Below, piece after piece: positions 10,238 through 17,534 of a stretch of DNA of 64,000 nt. How positions within the stretch are numbered: the stretch's first letter is position 1; every line of letters begins with the position of its first letter. This DNA is from Mycobacterium sp. Root135. Its GTDB lineage: Bacteria; Actinomycetota; Actinomycetes; Mycobacteriales; Mycobacteriaceae. The notes beneath the pieces are model-generated. The model ran no database searches. It was not told the origin of the DNA and saw only the letters and a program-made list of their open reading frames with translations. A program made the position numbers and the translations under genes. The stretch covers positions 523,097 to 587,096 of the forward strand of contig NZ_LMEZ01000007.1 in assembly GCF_001426545.1 (NCBI RefSeq), in the 5' to 3' direction.

Positions 10238-11446
10238 ATGGACACTCCCGCCAAAGTGTTCACCGACGTGTTTGGCGAGGCCAAGCTCGGCCCGGTGACC
10301 CTGCGCAACCGCATCATCAAGGCGGCGACCTTCGAGGCGTCGACCCCCGATGCGCTGGTCACCGACGATCTCATCCGCTACCACCGGCTGCCCGCCGCAG
10401 GCGGGATCGGAATGACGACCGTCGCCTACTGCGCGGTGTCCCCCGGCGGACGAACCGACGGCTGGCAGCTCTGGATGCGACCGGAAGCCGTACCGGGACT
10501 GCGCCGCCTCACCGACGCGATCCACGCCGAGGGCGCGGCGATCAGCGCCCAGATCGGCCACGCCGGTCCCGTCGCCAACTCACGGACCAACGGGGCCAAG
10601 GCATTCGCCCCCGTGCGCTTCTTCAACCCACTGTCGATGCGGTTCGCCAAGAAGGCCACCAGTGCCGACATCGACGACATCACCGCCGCGCACGCCAACG
10701 CCGCCAGGCTGGCCGTCGAATCCGGCTTCGACGCCGTCGAGGTCCACCTCGGCCACAACTATCTGGCGAGCTCGTTCCTCAGCCCGCTGATCAACCGGCG
10801 CACCGACGAGTTCGGTGGCTCGCTGGCCAACCGCGCCAAGGTGGCCCGCGGCCTGGTGCGGGCCGTGCGGCAGGCGGTCGGCGACCGGATCGCGGTGACG
10901 GCCAAGCTCAACATGTCCGACGGCGTCCGCGGCGGCATCTCGCTGGACGAGTCCCTGCAAACCGCGACGTGGCTGCAGGAAGACGGCGGGCTGGACGCGC
11001 TGGAACTCACCGCGGGCAGTTCGCTGCTGAACCCGCTCTACCTGTTTCGCGGTGACGCCCCCATCAAGGAGTTCGCGAACGCGTTCAAGCCGCCCCTGCG
11101 GTGGGGCATCCGCATGTCGGGCAAGAAGTTCCTTCGGGAGTACCCATACCGCGAGGCCTATCTGATGGATCAGGCCAAGCAGTTCCGCGCCGAACTCCAC
11201 ATGCCGCTGATCCTGTTGGGCGGCATCACCAATCGCGAGACGATGGACCTGGCGATGGCCGAGGGCTTCGACTTCGTGGCGATGGGCCGCGCCGTTCTCG
11301 CCGAGCCCGACCTGGTCAACCGCATCAAGGCCGACGGCGACGCCCACTCCGTGCGGTCCCTGTGCACGCACTGCAACAAGTGCATGGCGACGATCTACAG
11401 CCAAACCCACTGCGTCGTGACGGGTGCGCCGACTGCGACGGTTTAG
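10238..11446 (+). CDS. NADH:flavin oxidoreductase, Old Yellow Enzyme family
   Basis: FMN-dependent TIM-barrel ene-reductase of 402 residues (Rv3359-like). Visible features: GPVTLRNRIIKAATFEAST, the catalytic-site segment QIGHAGPVANS, EVHLGHNYLASSFLSPLINRRTDEFGGS, and the phosphate-binding VAMGRAVLAEPDLVN. The C terminus has a Cys cluster (CTHCNKCMATIYSQTHC) resembling the start of an Fe-S loop, but the protein ends before any second domain. The ATG at 10238 begins MDTPAKVF; the longer frame upstream lies over folD. The physiological substrate is unknown. Confidence 0.88.
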   Translation: MDTPAKVFTDVFGEAKLGPVTLRNRIIKAATFEASTPDALVTDDLIRYHRLPAAGGIGMTTVAYCAVSPGGRTDGWQLWMRPEAVPGLRRLTDAIHAEGAAISAQIGHAGPVANSRTNGAKAFAPVRFFNPLSMRFAKKATSADIDDITAAHANAARLAVESGFDAVEVHLGHNYLASSFLSPLINRRTDEFGGSLANRAKVARGLVRAVRQAVGDRIAVTAKLNMSDGVRGGISLDESLQTATWLQEDGGLDALELTAGSSLLNPLYLFRGDAPIKEFANAFKPPLRWGIRMSGKKFLREYPYREAYLMDQAKQFRAELHMPLILLGGITNRETMDLAMAEGFDFVAMGRAVLAEPDLVNRIKADGDAHSVRSLCTHCNKCMATIYSQTHCVVTGAPTATV

Positions 11447-12009
11447 CGAGCCCCGACCTCCGCAGGCAGCGGTGGCGGAAGCGGGGTCGACGGCGTCGTG
11501 GTCTCCGGGATCGCACTCGACTGCGTCGGGCTGGTGGAGGTCGAGGGAGCCGACGACGTGGAGGTCGAGGATGACGAGCCGGACGTCGAACTGGGTGCCG
11601 ACCCGTGGAAGTCGACCATCGACTCGCTTCTGATCTGCGTGCTGCCGCTGCTGATGACCAGTGCGTTCGAGCTCACGGTGTAGGTGATCCCGTCGTTCTC
11701 GGCGACGTACCCACGATTGGTCGACGTCGCCGCGAGGATCAGCCGAGCGCCGTCGGTGACCCGAACCCCGCGGTACTGCAGCTGCCCGGAGGACTCGTCC
11801 TTGCAGATCGCCACGCGTGAGGTCGCCGTGTAGCCGTAGGCGACCGCGGTGCTCGGCGCGGCGCACCGCGCGGTGGAGTCGACGAAGCCGCGGGTGTCGG
11901 TCGCCGGGGGCGCCGCGACGCTGGTCGCCGTGGACGCCGACAGGGCGACCACGACCGCCCCCAGCGCCACTCCCACGAGCCCTAGCCGGTGTGTCTGCTG
12001 ACGGTTCAC
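11443..12009 (-). CDS. Secreted protein with Ser/Thr/Pro-rich tail, paralogue of the adjacent upstream gene
   Basis: Exported protein of 188 residues. From the GTG at 12009 (GGAGG 8 nt upstream) it has a signal peptide through about residue 33 (GAVVVALSASTATSVAA). The mature core (RGFVDSTARC ... VAICKD ... LQYRGVRVTDGARLIL ... MVDF) has two cysteines, probably a disulfide. The last 50 residues are low-complexity Ser/Thr/Pro. The core aligns end to end with the next gene upstream (12101-12601), so the two are tandem duplicates. I do not recognise a function; similar cores occur in mycobacterial cell-wall proteins. Its stop overlaps the convergent OYE stop. Confidence 0.78.
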   Translation of the reverse strand: MNRQQTHRLGLVGVALGAVVVALSASTATSVAAPPATDTRGFVDSTARCAAPSTAVAYGYTATSRVAICKDESSGQLQYRGVRVTDGARLILAATSTNRGYVAENDGITYTVSSNALVISSGSTQIRSESMVDFHGSAPSSTSGSSSSTSTSSAPSTSTSPTQSSAIPETTTPSTPLPPPLPAEVGAR

Positions 12010-12100
12010 GACCTCGCCCTCCACATGCGTTCGTCTCACCCGTCCCATCGTCGCACCGAAGTGGAGTGTCGTGGCGGCACGACGGGAGCGCGTCGCGAGA

Positions 12101-12601
12101 TCAGCGGTCGTGATCGTCGGCAGACAGCTTCGTGACGGGCGCGGCGACGCGGTAGTCGAGGAACTCCGTCATCGTCTCGTCGCGCAGCACCCGAAGACCA
12201 GCCGTGAGAAGGAGTTTGCGTTCCGACACCGTGTAGTCGACCGCGTCGGAGCTGGCGCCGAAGCACCCGTTCGACATCGATTTGGCGGGCAGAATCAGTA
12301 CCGCCCGGTCACTGAGCCGGATGCCGCGGTACTCGTAGTGCCCGCGCCCGTCGGAGCAGATGGCGACGAGCGACAACGCCGTCCGACCCAGCACCACGGC
12401 TGTTTGACCGGGGCCGCACCTCGCGGGCGAGTCGACGTAACCCTGGCTGTCCGTCGGCACGGTCGGCGGCTTCGCTGCCGCACTCGGCAACCCCATGCTC
12501 GTAGCTGTCGTCACCGCCGTCGCTCCGGCGACGAGAACCGCGGCAACCGCGCTGCACATCGAAGCCACCGCTCTCCCCGGAGCAATCCTCGTCGCCGACA
12601 T
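12101..12601 (-). CDS. Secreted protein, tandem paralogue
   Basis: 166 residues with a signal peptide (VASMCSAVAAVLVAGATAV...) and a mature core matching the downstream neighbour: GYVDSPARCGPG, LVAICSDGRGHYEYRGIRL, VDYTVSERKLLLTAG. Cysteines in the two core positions are conserved, and an extra one occurs in SNGCFGAS. It lacks the neighbour's Ser/Thr/Pro tail. The ATG at 12601 is listed; a GTG at 12568 with GGGGAG just upstream is also plausible and would still leave a signal peptide. Function unknown. Confidence 0.75.
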   Translation of the reverse strand: MSATRIAPGRAVASMCSAVAAVLVAGATAVTTATSMGLPSAAAKPPTVPTDSQGYVDSPARCGPGQTAVVLGRTALSLVAICSDGRGHYEYRGIRLSDRAVLILPAKSMSNGCFGASSDAVDYTVSERKLLLTAGLRVLRDETMTEFLDYRVAAPVTKLSADDHDR

Positions 12602-12849
12602 GGCTCTACAACAGCACGCATGACGACGAACTCATAGGGATACGGACCCCGTCGGCATGAATCGTTAACCGTCCGAGACCTGGGCGCGCACATTCCCGTC
12701 CGAGCGCGACAATCCGCTCGAGGAAATTTGCCATGCAACGCATTCGAGCCGCGACCCCGGATGGCGGGCAGTGGCATTCGCCGCGGTGCCACGCGCGGGC
12801 GCCGGGACCAACCCCGCTTGCGGCAGCGCTACCGATACAGTTGGTTCCG
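12602..12849. other. Intergenic region upstream of the FHA-ABC exporter
   Basis: The 248-bp gap holds the divergent control region. A -10-like TACAGT at 12836-12841 lies 8 nt before the exporter ATG with no Shine-Dalgarno site, so the exporter may be leaderless. I see no gene or strong palindrome here. Confidence 0.4.
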
Positions 12850-15468
12850 ATGACGCGACCTGTCCCGCCCGCTCTGACCGTTCGGTACGACGGCTCGCCC
12901 CGCACCTTCTCACCCGGTAACGACGTCGTCGTCGGGCGTGACCTGCGAGCCGACGTCCGCATTGCCCATCCCCTGATCTCGCGCGCGCACCTGCTGCTCC
13001 GCTTCGACCAGGGCCGCTGGATGGCCGTCGACAACGGCAGCCTCAACGGGCTGTACGTCAACGGCCAGCGCGTCCCGATGGTCGACATCGCCGACGGCAT
13101 GGGCGTCAACGTCGGCAACCCGGACGGCCCCCACCTCACCTTCGAGGTCGGCCGCCACCAGGGTTCGGCGGGCACGCCGCCCCAGACCGCCAAGGTGCCG
13201 ATCGCCGGACGCCCCAGCACGTCGTGGCCCACCCAGACGCCGTCGACCGGATACCCGCGCACGCAGCCGCCCCCGTCGCGGACGCAACCGTCCTACTCCC
13301 AGCCGTATCAGCCGCCGTCGCAGTCACAGCCGATGTACCCGTCGGCACCGGCGCCCGCCAGCGGACCGCAGGGATATCGCCCGCCGAGCGCGCCGCACCC
13401 GGCCCCGCCGTCCAGCGTCAACATCGATCCGACCGCCACCCAGATGGGTCCGGCCGCGACACCACGGGCACCCGAGGGCAACCTCGCGACCAGCATGCTC
13501 AAGATCCTGCGGCCAGGCAGGGCACCCGAAGTTCCGCCCGGCGGCATCAAGATCGGTCGCGCCACCGACAACGACATCGTCATCCCCGACGTCCTGGCAT
13601 CACGCCACCACGCCACGCTGGTGACCGGCCCCGGCGGCACCCAGATCCTCGACAACCGCAGCATCAACGGCACGTTCGTCAACGGCCAGCGCGTCGACTC
13701 CGAGGTGCTGCGCGACGGCGACGTCGTCACCATCGGCAACATCGACCTCGTCTTCGGGGGCGGCACGCTCGCGCGGCGCAACGAAGCCGACGTCTCAACC
13801 CGCACCGGCGGCCTCGACGTGCACGGCGTCACCTGGACGATCGAGGGCAACAAGACGCTGCTCGACAACATCTCGCTCTCGGCGCGACCCGGCACTCTCA
13901 CGGCGCTGATCGGCCCGTCGGGCGCCGGCAAGTCGACCTTCGCCCGGCTGATCGCCGGATACACGCACCCCACCACGGGCACCGTGACGTTCGAGGGTCA
14001 CGACGTGCACGCCGAGTACGCGTCGCTGCGCTCCAGAATCGGCATGGTCCCCCAGGACGACGTCGTCCACGGTCAGCTGACCGTGCGGCAGGCCCTGATG
14101 TACGCCGCCGAACTGCGACTGCCGCCCGACACCAACCGGGAGGACCGCGAACGGGTCGTCATGGAGGTCCTCGAGGAACTCGAGATGACCAAGCACCTCG
14201 ACACCCGCGTCGACAAGCTCTCCGGCGGCCAGCGCAAGCGCGCCTCGGTGGCGCTGGAACTGCTGACCGGCCCATCGCTGCTCATCCTCGACGAGCCCAC
14301 CTCGGGTCTGGACCCGGCACTGGACCGCCAGGTCATGACGATGCTGCGCCAGCTCGCCGACGCCGGCCGCGTGGTCCTGGTGGTGACGCACTCGCTGACC
14401 TACCTCGACGTCTGCGACCAGGTGCTGCTGCTGGCGCCCGGCGGCAAGACGGCGTTCCGCGGGTCACCCAGTCAGATCGGTCCCGAGCTCGGCACCACGA
14501 ACTGGGCCGACATCTTCTCCTCGGTCGCCGGCGACCCCGAAGGCGCCAAGCGCAAGTACCTCGAGCGCCACGGCCCTCCGCCGCCGGCACCGCCGAAGCA
14601 GGAAGCCGCCGAGCTCGGCAAGCCCGTGCACACCAGCACGATCAAACAGTTCTCGACGATCGCGCGCCGGCAGATGCGGCTCATCATCTCCGACCGCGGA
14701 TACTTCGCGTTCCTGGCGATCCTGCCGTTCATCATGGGTGTGCTGTCGCTGTCCGTGCCCGGCTCCACCGGCTTTGGTCAACCCAACCCGCTTGGCGACG
14801 CACCCAACCAGCCCGGCCAGGTGCTGGTGCTGCTCAACGTCGGCGCCATCTTCATGGGTACCGCCCTGACCGTGCGCGACCTCATCGGTGAACGCGCGAT
14901 CTTCCTACGAGAACAGGCCGTCGGCCTGTCCACCACCGCCTATCTGCTGGCCAAGGTCTGCATCTACTCGGTGTTCGCGATCGTGCAGTCCGGGATCGTC
15001 ACGGCCATCACGCTGATCGGCGTCGGGCTGCCCAAGAACGGTCCCCTGGTGCTCGGCGGCGGTGAAGCGTCCGCCGCGCTGGAACTGTTCTTCGGCATGG
15101 CCGCCGCGACCATCTGCGCGGCGACGGTCGGCCTCGCACTGTCGGCGCTGGCGCGGACCAGCGACCAGATCATGCCGCTGCTCGTCGTGGCGGTCATGTC
15201 GCAGCTGGTGTTCTCCGGCGGCCTGATCCCGGTCACGGGCCGCGCCCCGCTGGACCAGATGTCCTGGGTGACACCGGCCCGCTGGGGCTTCGCGGCCACG
15301 GCGTCGACGGTGGGCGTCACCGACATGGTGAAACCGCCGATCATGCCCGACGACTCGCACTGGAGGCACGACTCGGGCACCTGGCTGTTCGACATGGCCA
15401 TGCTCGGCGCGCTGTCGATCTTCTACCTGTGCTTCGTGCGCTTCAAGATTCGGCTCAAGGCGGGCTAA
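12850..15468 (+). CDS. FHA-domain ABC exporter (Rv1747-type)
   Basis: 872-residue half-transporter. An FHA domain (about residues 20-90: VVGRDLRADVRIAHPLISRA) is followed by a Pro/Gln/Thr-rich linker, a second FHA domain (about 230-300: IKIGRATDNDIVIPD, SINGTFVNGQRV), an ABC ATPase (Walker A GPSGAGKST near 355, signature LSGGQRKRA near 456, Walker B LLILDEPTSGLD near 477) and an ABC2 membrane domain from about residue 600. In M. tuberculosis the homologue is phosphorylated by PknF on linker threonines and exports cell-envelope lipids; no kinase gene adjoins here. The ATG at 12850 gives MTRPVPPALTVRYDG, matching Rv1747; the longer upstream frame is not conserved. Confidence 0.92.
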   Translation: MTRPVPPALTVRYDGSPRTFSPGNDVVVGRDLRADVRIAHPLISRAHLLLRFDQGRWMAVDNGSLNGLYVNGQRVPMVDIADGMGVNVGNPDGPHLTFEVGRHQGSAGTPPQTAKVPIAGRPSTSWPTQTPSTGYPRTQPPPSRTQPSYSQPYQPPSQSQPMYPSAPAPASGPQGYRPPSAPHPAPPSSVNIDPTATQMGPAATPRAPEGNLATSMLKILRPGRAPEVPPGGIKIGRATDNDIVIPDVLASRHHATLVTGPGGTQILDNRSINGTFVNGQRVDSEVLRDGDVVTIGNIDLVFGGGTLARRNEADVSTRTGGLDVHGVTWTIEGNKTLLDNISLSARPGTLTALIGPSGAGKSTFARLIAGYTHPTTGTVTFEGHDVHAEYASLRSRIGMVPQDDVVHGQLTVRQALMYAAELRLPPDTNREDRERVVMEVLEELEMTKHLDTRVDKLSGGQRKRASVALELLTGPSLLILDEPTSGLDPALDRQVMTMLRQLADAGRVVLVVTHSLTYLDVCDQVLLLAPGGKTAFRGSPSQIGPELGTTNWADIFSSVAGDPEGAKRKYLERHGPPPPAPPKQEAAELGKPVHTSTIKQFSTIARRQMRLIISDRGYFAFLAILPFIMGVLSLSVPGSTGFGQPNPLGDAPNQPGQVLVLLNVGAIFMGTALTVRDLIGERAIFLREQAVGLSTTAYLLAKVCIYSVFAIVQSGIVTAITLIGVGLPKNGPLVLGGGEASAALELFFGMAAATICAATVGLALSALARTSDQIMPLLVVAVMSQLVFSGGLIPVTGRAPLDQMSWVTPARWGFAATASTVGVTDMVKPPIMPDDSHWRHDSGTWLFDMAMLGALSIFYLCFVRFKIRLKAG

Positions 15469-15471
15469 GCC

Positions 15472-15545
15472 TTTCCCCGCGAGCAGACGCAAAGCTGCGG
15501 GAACACCCGGCGTGTCGCGCACTTTTGCGACTGCTCGCAGGGAAG
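15472..15545. repeat. Long imperfect inverted repeat between convergent genes, likely bidirectional terminator / REP-like element
   Basis: Arms of 22 nt (15472-15493 and 15524-15545) pair with three mismatches; the core is GCGAGCAGACGCAAA against TTTGCGACTGCTCGC. It fills the gap between the convergent exporter and mfpA stops. The position suits a two-way terminator. The core motif resembles a dispersed palindrome I recall from other mycobacterial genomes, which needs a genome count. Confidence 0.6.
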
Positions 15546-15548
15546 GGG

Positions 15549-16112
15549 TTACCCGCCGTGGACGTCCAACCCGTGCGCCACCGCGTAGGCGAGCGCCTGG
15601 TTGACGTCGATCTTCGCGCCGCGGACCGCCGCAGTCGTCCAGAACGTGGGGTCGACGCGCGCGCCGCGGAGGTCGGCCTCGTCGAGTTTGACGTTCTGCG
15701 TCCGCGCTCCGGTCAGGTCGGCACCCCGTAGCACCGCCTTGCGCAGATCGGTGCCGACCAGGTTGGCCTCGCGCAGCCGGCAATCCGACAGGTCGATGCT
15801 GCGCAGGTCGCACCCGCCCAGCACGGCCAGCGTCAGGTCCACCTCGACCATCGTCACGGGCCGCAGCCGGCACTCGCTGAACACCGACCCCAGCAGGGTG
15901 CTGTGGCGGAACGCGGTGTGCATCAGCGACGTACGCCGGAAGGTGCAGTTGCGGAAGGCCGACCCCTGGTGCTCGGATTCCGACAGGTCGACGCCGCTGA
16001 AGTCGCATTCGGTGAACACCACCCGCTCAGTGCGCAGCCGGCTCAGATCGTCATCGCGGAAGTCGTGACCGGTGTACTCACGGTCCGCCCACTCCTGGTC
16101 GAAGGTGCCCAC
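15549..16112 (-). CDS. mfpA: Pentapeptide-repeat protein MfpA, DNA gyrase inhibitor/protector
   Basis: 187-residue right-handed quadrilateral beta-helix protein built of A(D/N)LXX pentapeptides: DFSGVDLSES, AFRNCTFRRTSL, DLRKAVLRGADLTGA, DEADLRGARV. Its sequence closely follows mycobacterial MfpA (DLSRL.TERVVFTECDFSGVDL, LAVLGGCDLRSIDLSDCRLRE). Known MfpA mimics B-DNA, binds gyrase and lowers fluoroquinolone susceptibility. GTG start at 16112, 4 nt after the mfpB stop; last gene of the conservon, so its level should follow the upstream sensor and GTPase genes. Confidence 0.93.
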   Translation of the reverse strand: MGTFDQEWADREYTGHDFRDDDLSRLRTERVVFTECDFSGVDLSESEHQGSAFRNCTFRRTSLMHTAFRHSTLLGSVFSECRLRPVTMVEVDLTLAVLGGCDLRSIDLSDCRLREANLVGTDLRKAVLRGADLTGARTQNVKLDEADLRGARVDPTFWTTAAVRGAKIDVNQALAYAVAHGLDVHGG

Positions 16113-16116
16113 CTGA

Positions 16117-16743
16117 TCAGCCGTGCAACGAACTGAGGTTCATCAGCGCGTATTCGGTGACCGCGATCAGCGCGGCCTTCGCCGAGTTGCGGTCCCGGGC
16201 GTCGACGTCGAGCACCGGGATGCCCTCGCGCAGCGCCAGCGCTTGGCGTACCGCGTCCGCCGAATACCGCGGCCCACCGTCGAACACGTTGACGGCGATC
16301 AGGAACGGCAGCTTCCGCGCTTCGAAGAAGTCGACCGCGGCGAAACTGTCCTCAAGCCTGCGCACGTCGACGAGGATGATCGCGCCGATCGCGCCGCGGA
16401 CCAGGTCGTCCCACATGAACCAGAACCGACGTTGCCCCGGCGTGCCGAACAGGTACAGCACCAAGTCGTCGGCCAGGGTGATGCGGCCGAAGTCCATGGC
16501 GACGGTGGTGGTGTTCTTGTTCGGGGTGGCGCCGAGCATGTCGAGACCCTGCGACGCGTTGGTCACGATGGCCTCGGTGCGCAGGGGCATGATCTCCGAC
16601 ACGGCGCCGACGAAGGTCGTCTTGCCTGCGCCGAAACCGCCGGAGATGACGATCTTGGTGGCGGATGAGCGCTGGCGCGAAGACCCTGTACCAGACGACG
16701 ACCTCATGGCGGATGAGCGCCGCTCAGAGTGCCCGTAGGCCAC
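16117..16743 (-). CDS. mfpB: Ras-like GTPase MfpB of the conservon
   Basis: 208-residue small GTPase (ATP/GTP-binding conservon protein). P-loop GGFGAGKTT at residues 35-43, switch region TTTVAMDFG, G3 FGTPGQRRF and a G4 variant NVFD. In mycobacteria MfpB works with MfpA to modulate gyrase inhibition. The GTG at 16743 has GGAAGG 7 nt upstream and lies inside the end of mfpC (20-nt overlap), the usual conservon arrangement. The N-terminal 28 residues are Ser/Arg-rich and probably flexible. Confidence 0.92.
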   Translation of the reverse strand: MAYGHSERRSSAMRSSSGTGSSRQRSSATKIVISGGFGAGKTTFVGAVSEIMPLRTEAIVTNASQGLDMLGATPNKNTTTVAMDFGRITLADDLVLYLFGTPGQRRFWFMWDDLVRGAIGAIILVDVRRLEDSFAAVDFFEARKLPFLIAVNVFDGGPRYSADAVRQALALREGIPVLDVDARDRNSAKAALIAVTEYALMNLSSLHG

Positions 16744-17113
16744 GCAGTGTCCTTCCGATGAGTTCTCGTCGTTCCTCGATGGTCTCCGACGCCGCCAGGG
16801 TGGCGTCCACTCGAAGATATCCCTGCGTCACCAAATCCCCGATCAACACGCGCGCAACGCCGAGGGGCAATGCCAAGCGAGCCGCGATCTCCGCGACCGA
16901 CGGACCGTCGGCGCCAAGCTCCAGGATCTTGGCCCGCACGTCGCTGCGTGGCCATCGGGGTGCGGGCGCGACCTGCAACGCCTGGATCGGCGCCTCGAGT
17001 GGAAGGTCGACGAGCGACCGAGTCCGGCCTGCAGTCAGCGTGTAGGGCCGGACGAGGCTCACCTCGGTCAGAGGCTCACTGGGCTCCCAGGCGTCGCGCG
17101 ACGGAAAGTCCAT
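16724..17113 (-). CDS. mfpC: DUF742 conservon protein MfpC
   Basis: 129-residue winged-helix-like DUF742 protein (SLVRPYTLTAGRT ... EIAARLALPLGVARVLIGDLVTQGYLRV ... LGRTLRGLRAL-type end). DUF742 proteins are invariant partners of roadblock and GTPase proteins in actinobacterial conservons and probably act as adaptors or regulators. ATG at 17113; the stop lies inside mfpB. Confidence 0.9.
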   Translation of the reverse strand: MDFPSRDAWEPSEPLTEVSLVRPYTLTAGRTRSLVDLPLEAPIQALQVAPAPRWPRSDVRAKILELGADGPSVAEIAARLALPLGVARVLIGDLVTQGYLRVDATLAASETIEERRELIGRTLRGLRAL

Positions 17114-17119
17114 CGACGC

Positions 17120-17527
17120 TCACGAACGCTGAGCCGTGCGGCGGGCGGACTGGATCATCGTGCCGACCCGCTCGACCAGGATCGCCATCTCGTAGCCCAC
17201 CTGCCCGATGTCGCACGACTTGGTCGCCAACGTGGCGAGGTTCGAACCGTCGCCGACCCGCATCAGCAGCAGGTAGCCGTGTTCCATCTCGACGATCGAC
17301 TGCAGCACGTAGCCGCCGTCGAACAGCTGCGCCGCGCCCGTCGAGAGGCTGGCCAGACCCGACGTCACCGCCGCGAGTTGATCCGCTCGCTCCACGGGCA
17401 TGTGCTCGCTGGAAGCCATCAGCAGGCCGTCGGCGGACACCAGGATCGCGTGGGAGACGCCCGACACCTCGTGGGCGAACTTGGAGACCAACCAGTCAAG
17501 GGAGTCACGCTGGGTCGGACGGGTCAT
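17120..17527 (-). CDS. mfpD: Roadblock/LC7-domain protein MfpD
   Basis: 135-residue single Roadblock/LC7 domain (DWLVSKFAHEVSGVSHAILVSADGLLMASS ... GYLLLMRVGDGSNLATLA). Such proteins act as GTPase-activating or scaffold partners of the MglA/MfpB-type GTPase. The ATG at 17527 gives MTRPTQRDSLDW, matching mycobacterial homologues; a longer frame reaches into mfpE and is rejected. It lies 7 nt after mfpE. Confidence 0.92.
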   Translation of the reverse strand: MTRPTQRDSLDWLVSKFAHEVSGVSHAILVSADGLLMASSEHMPVERADQLAAVTSGLASLSTGAAQLFDGGYVLQSIVEMEHGYLLLMRVGDGSNLATLATKSCDIGQVGYEMAILVERVGTMIQSARRTAQRS

Positions 17528-17534
17528 CCTCGAG

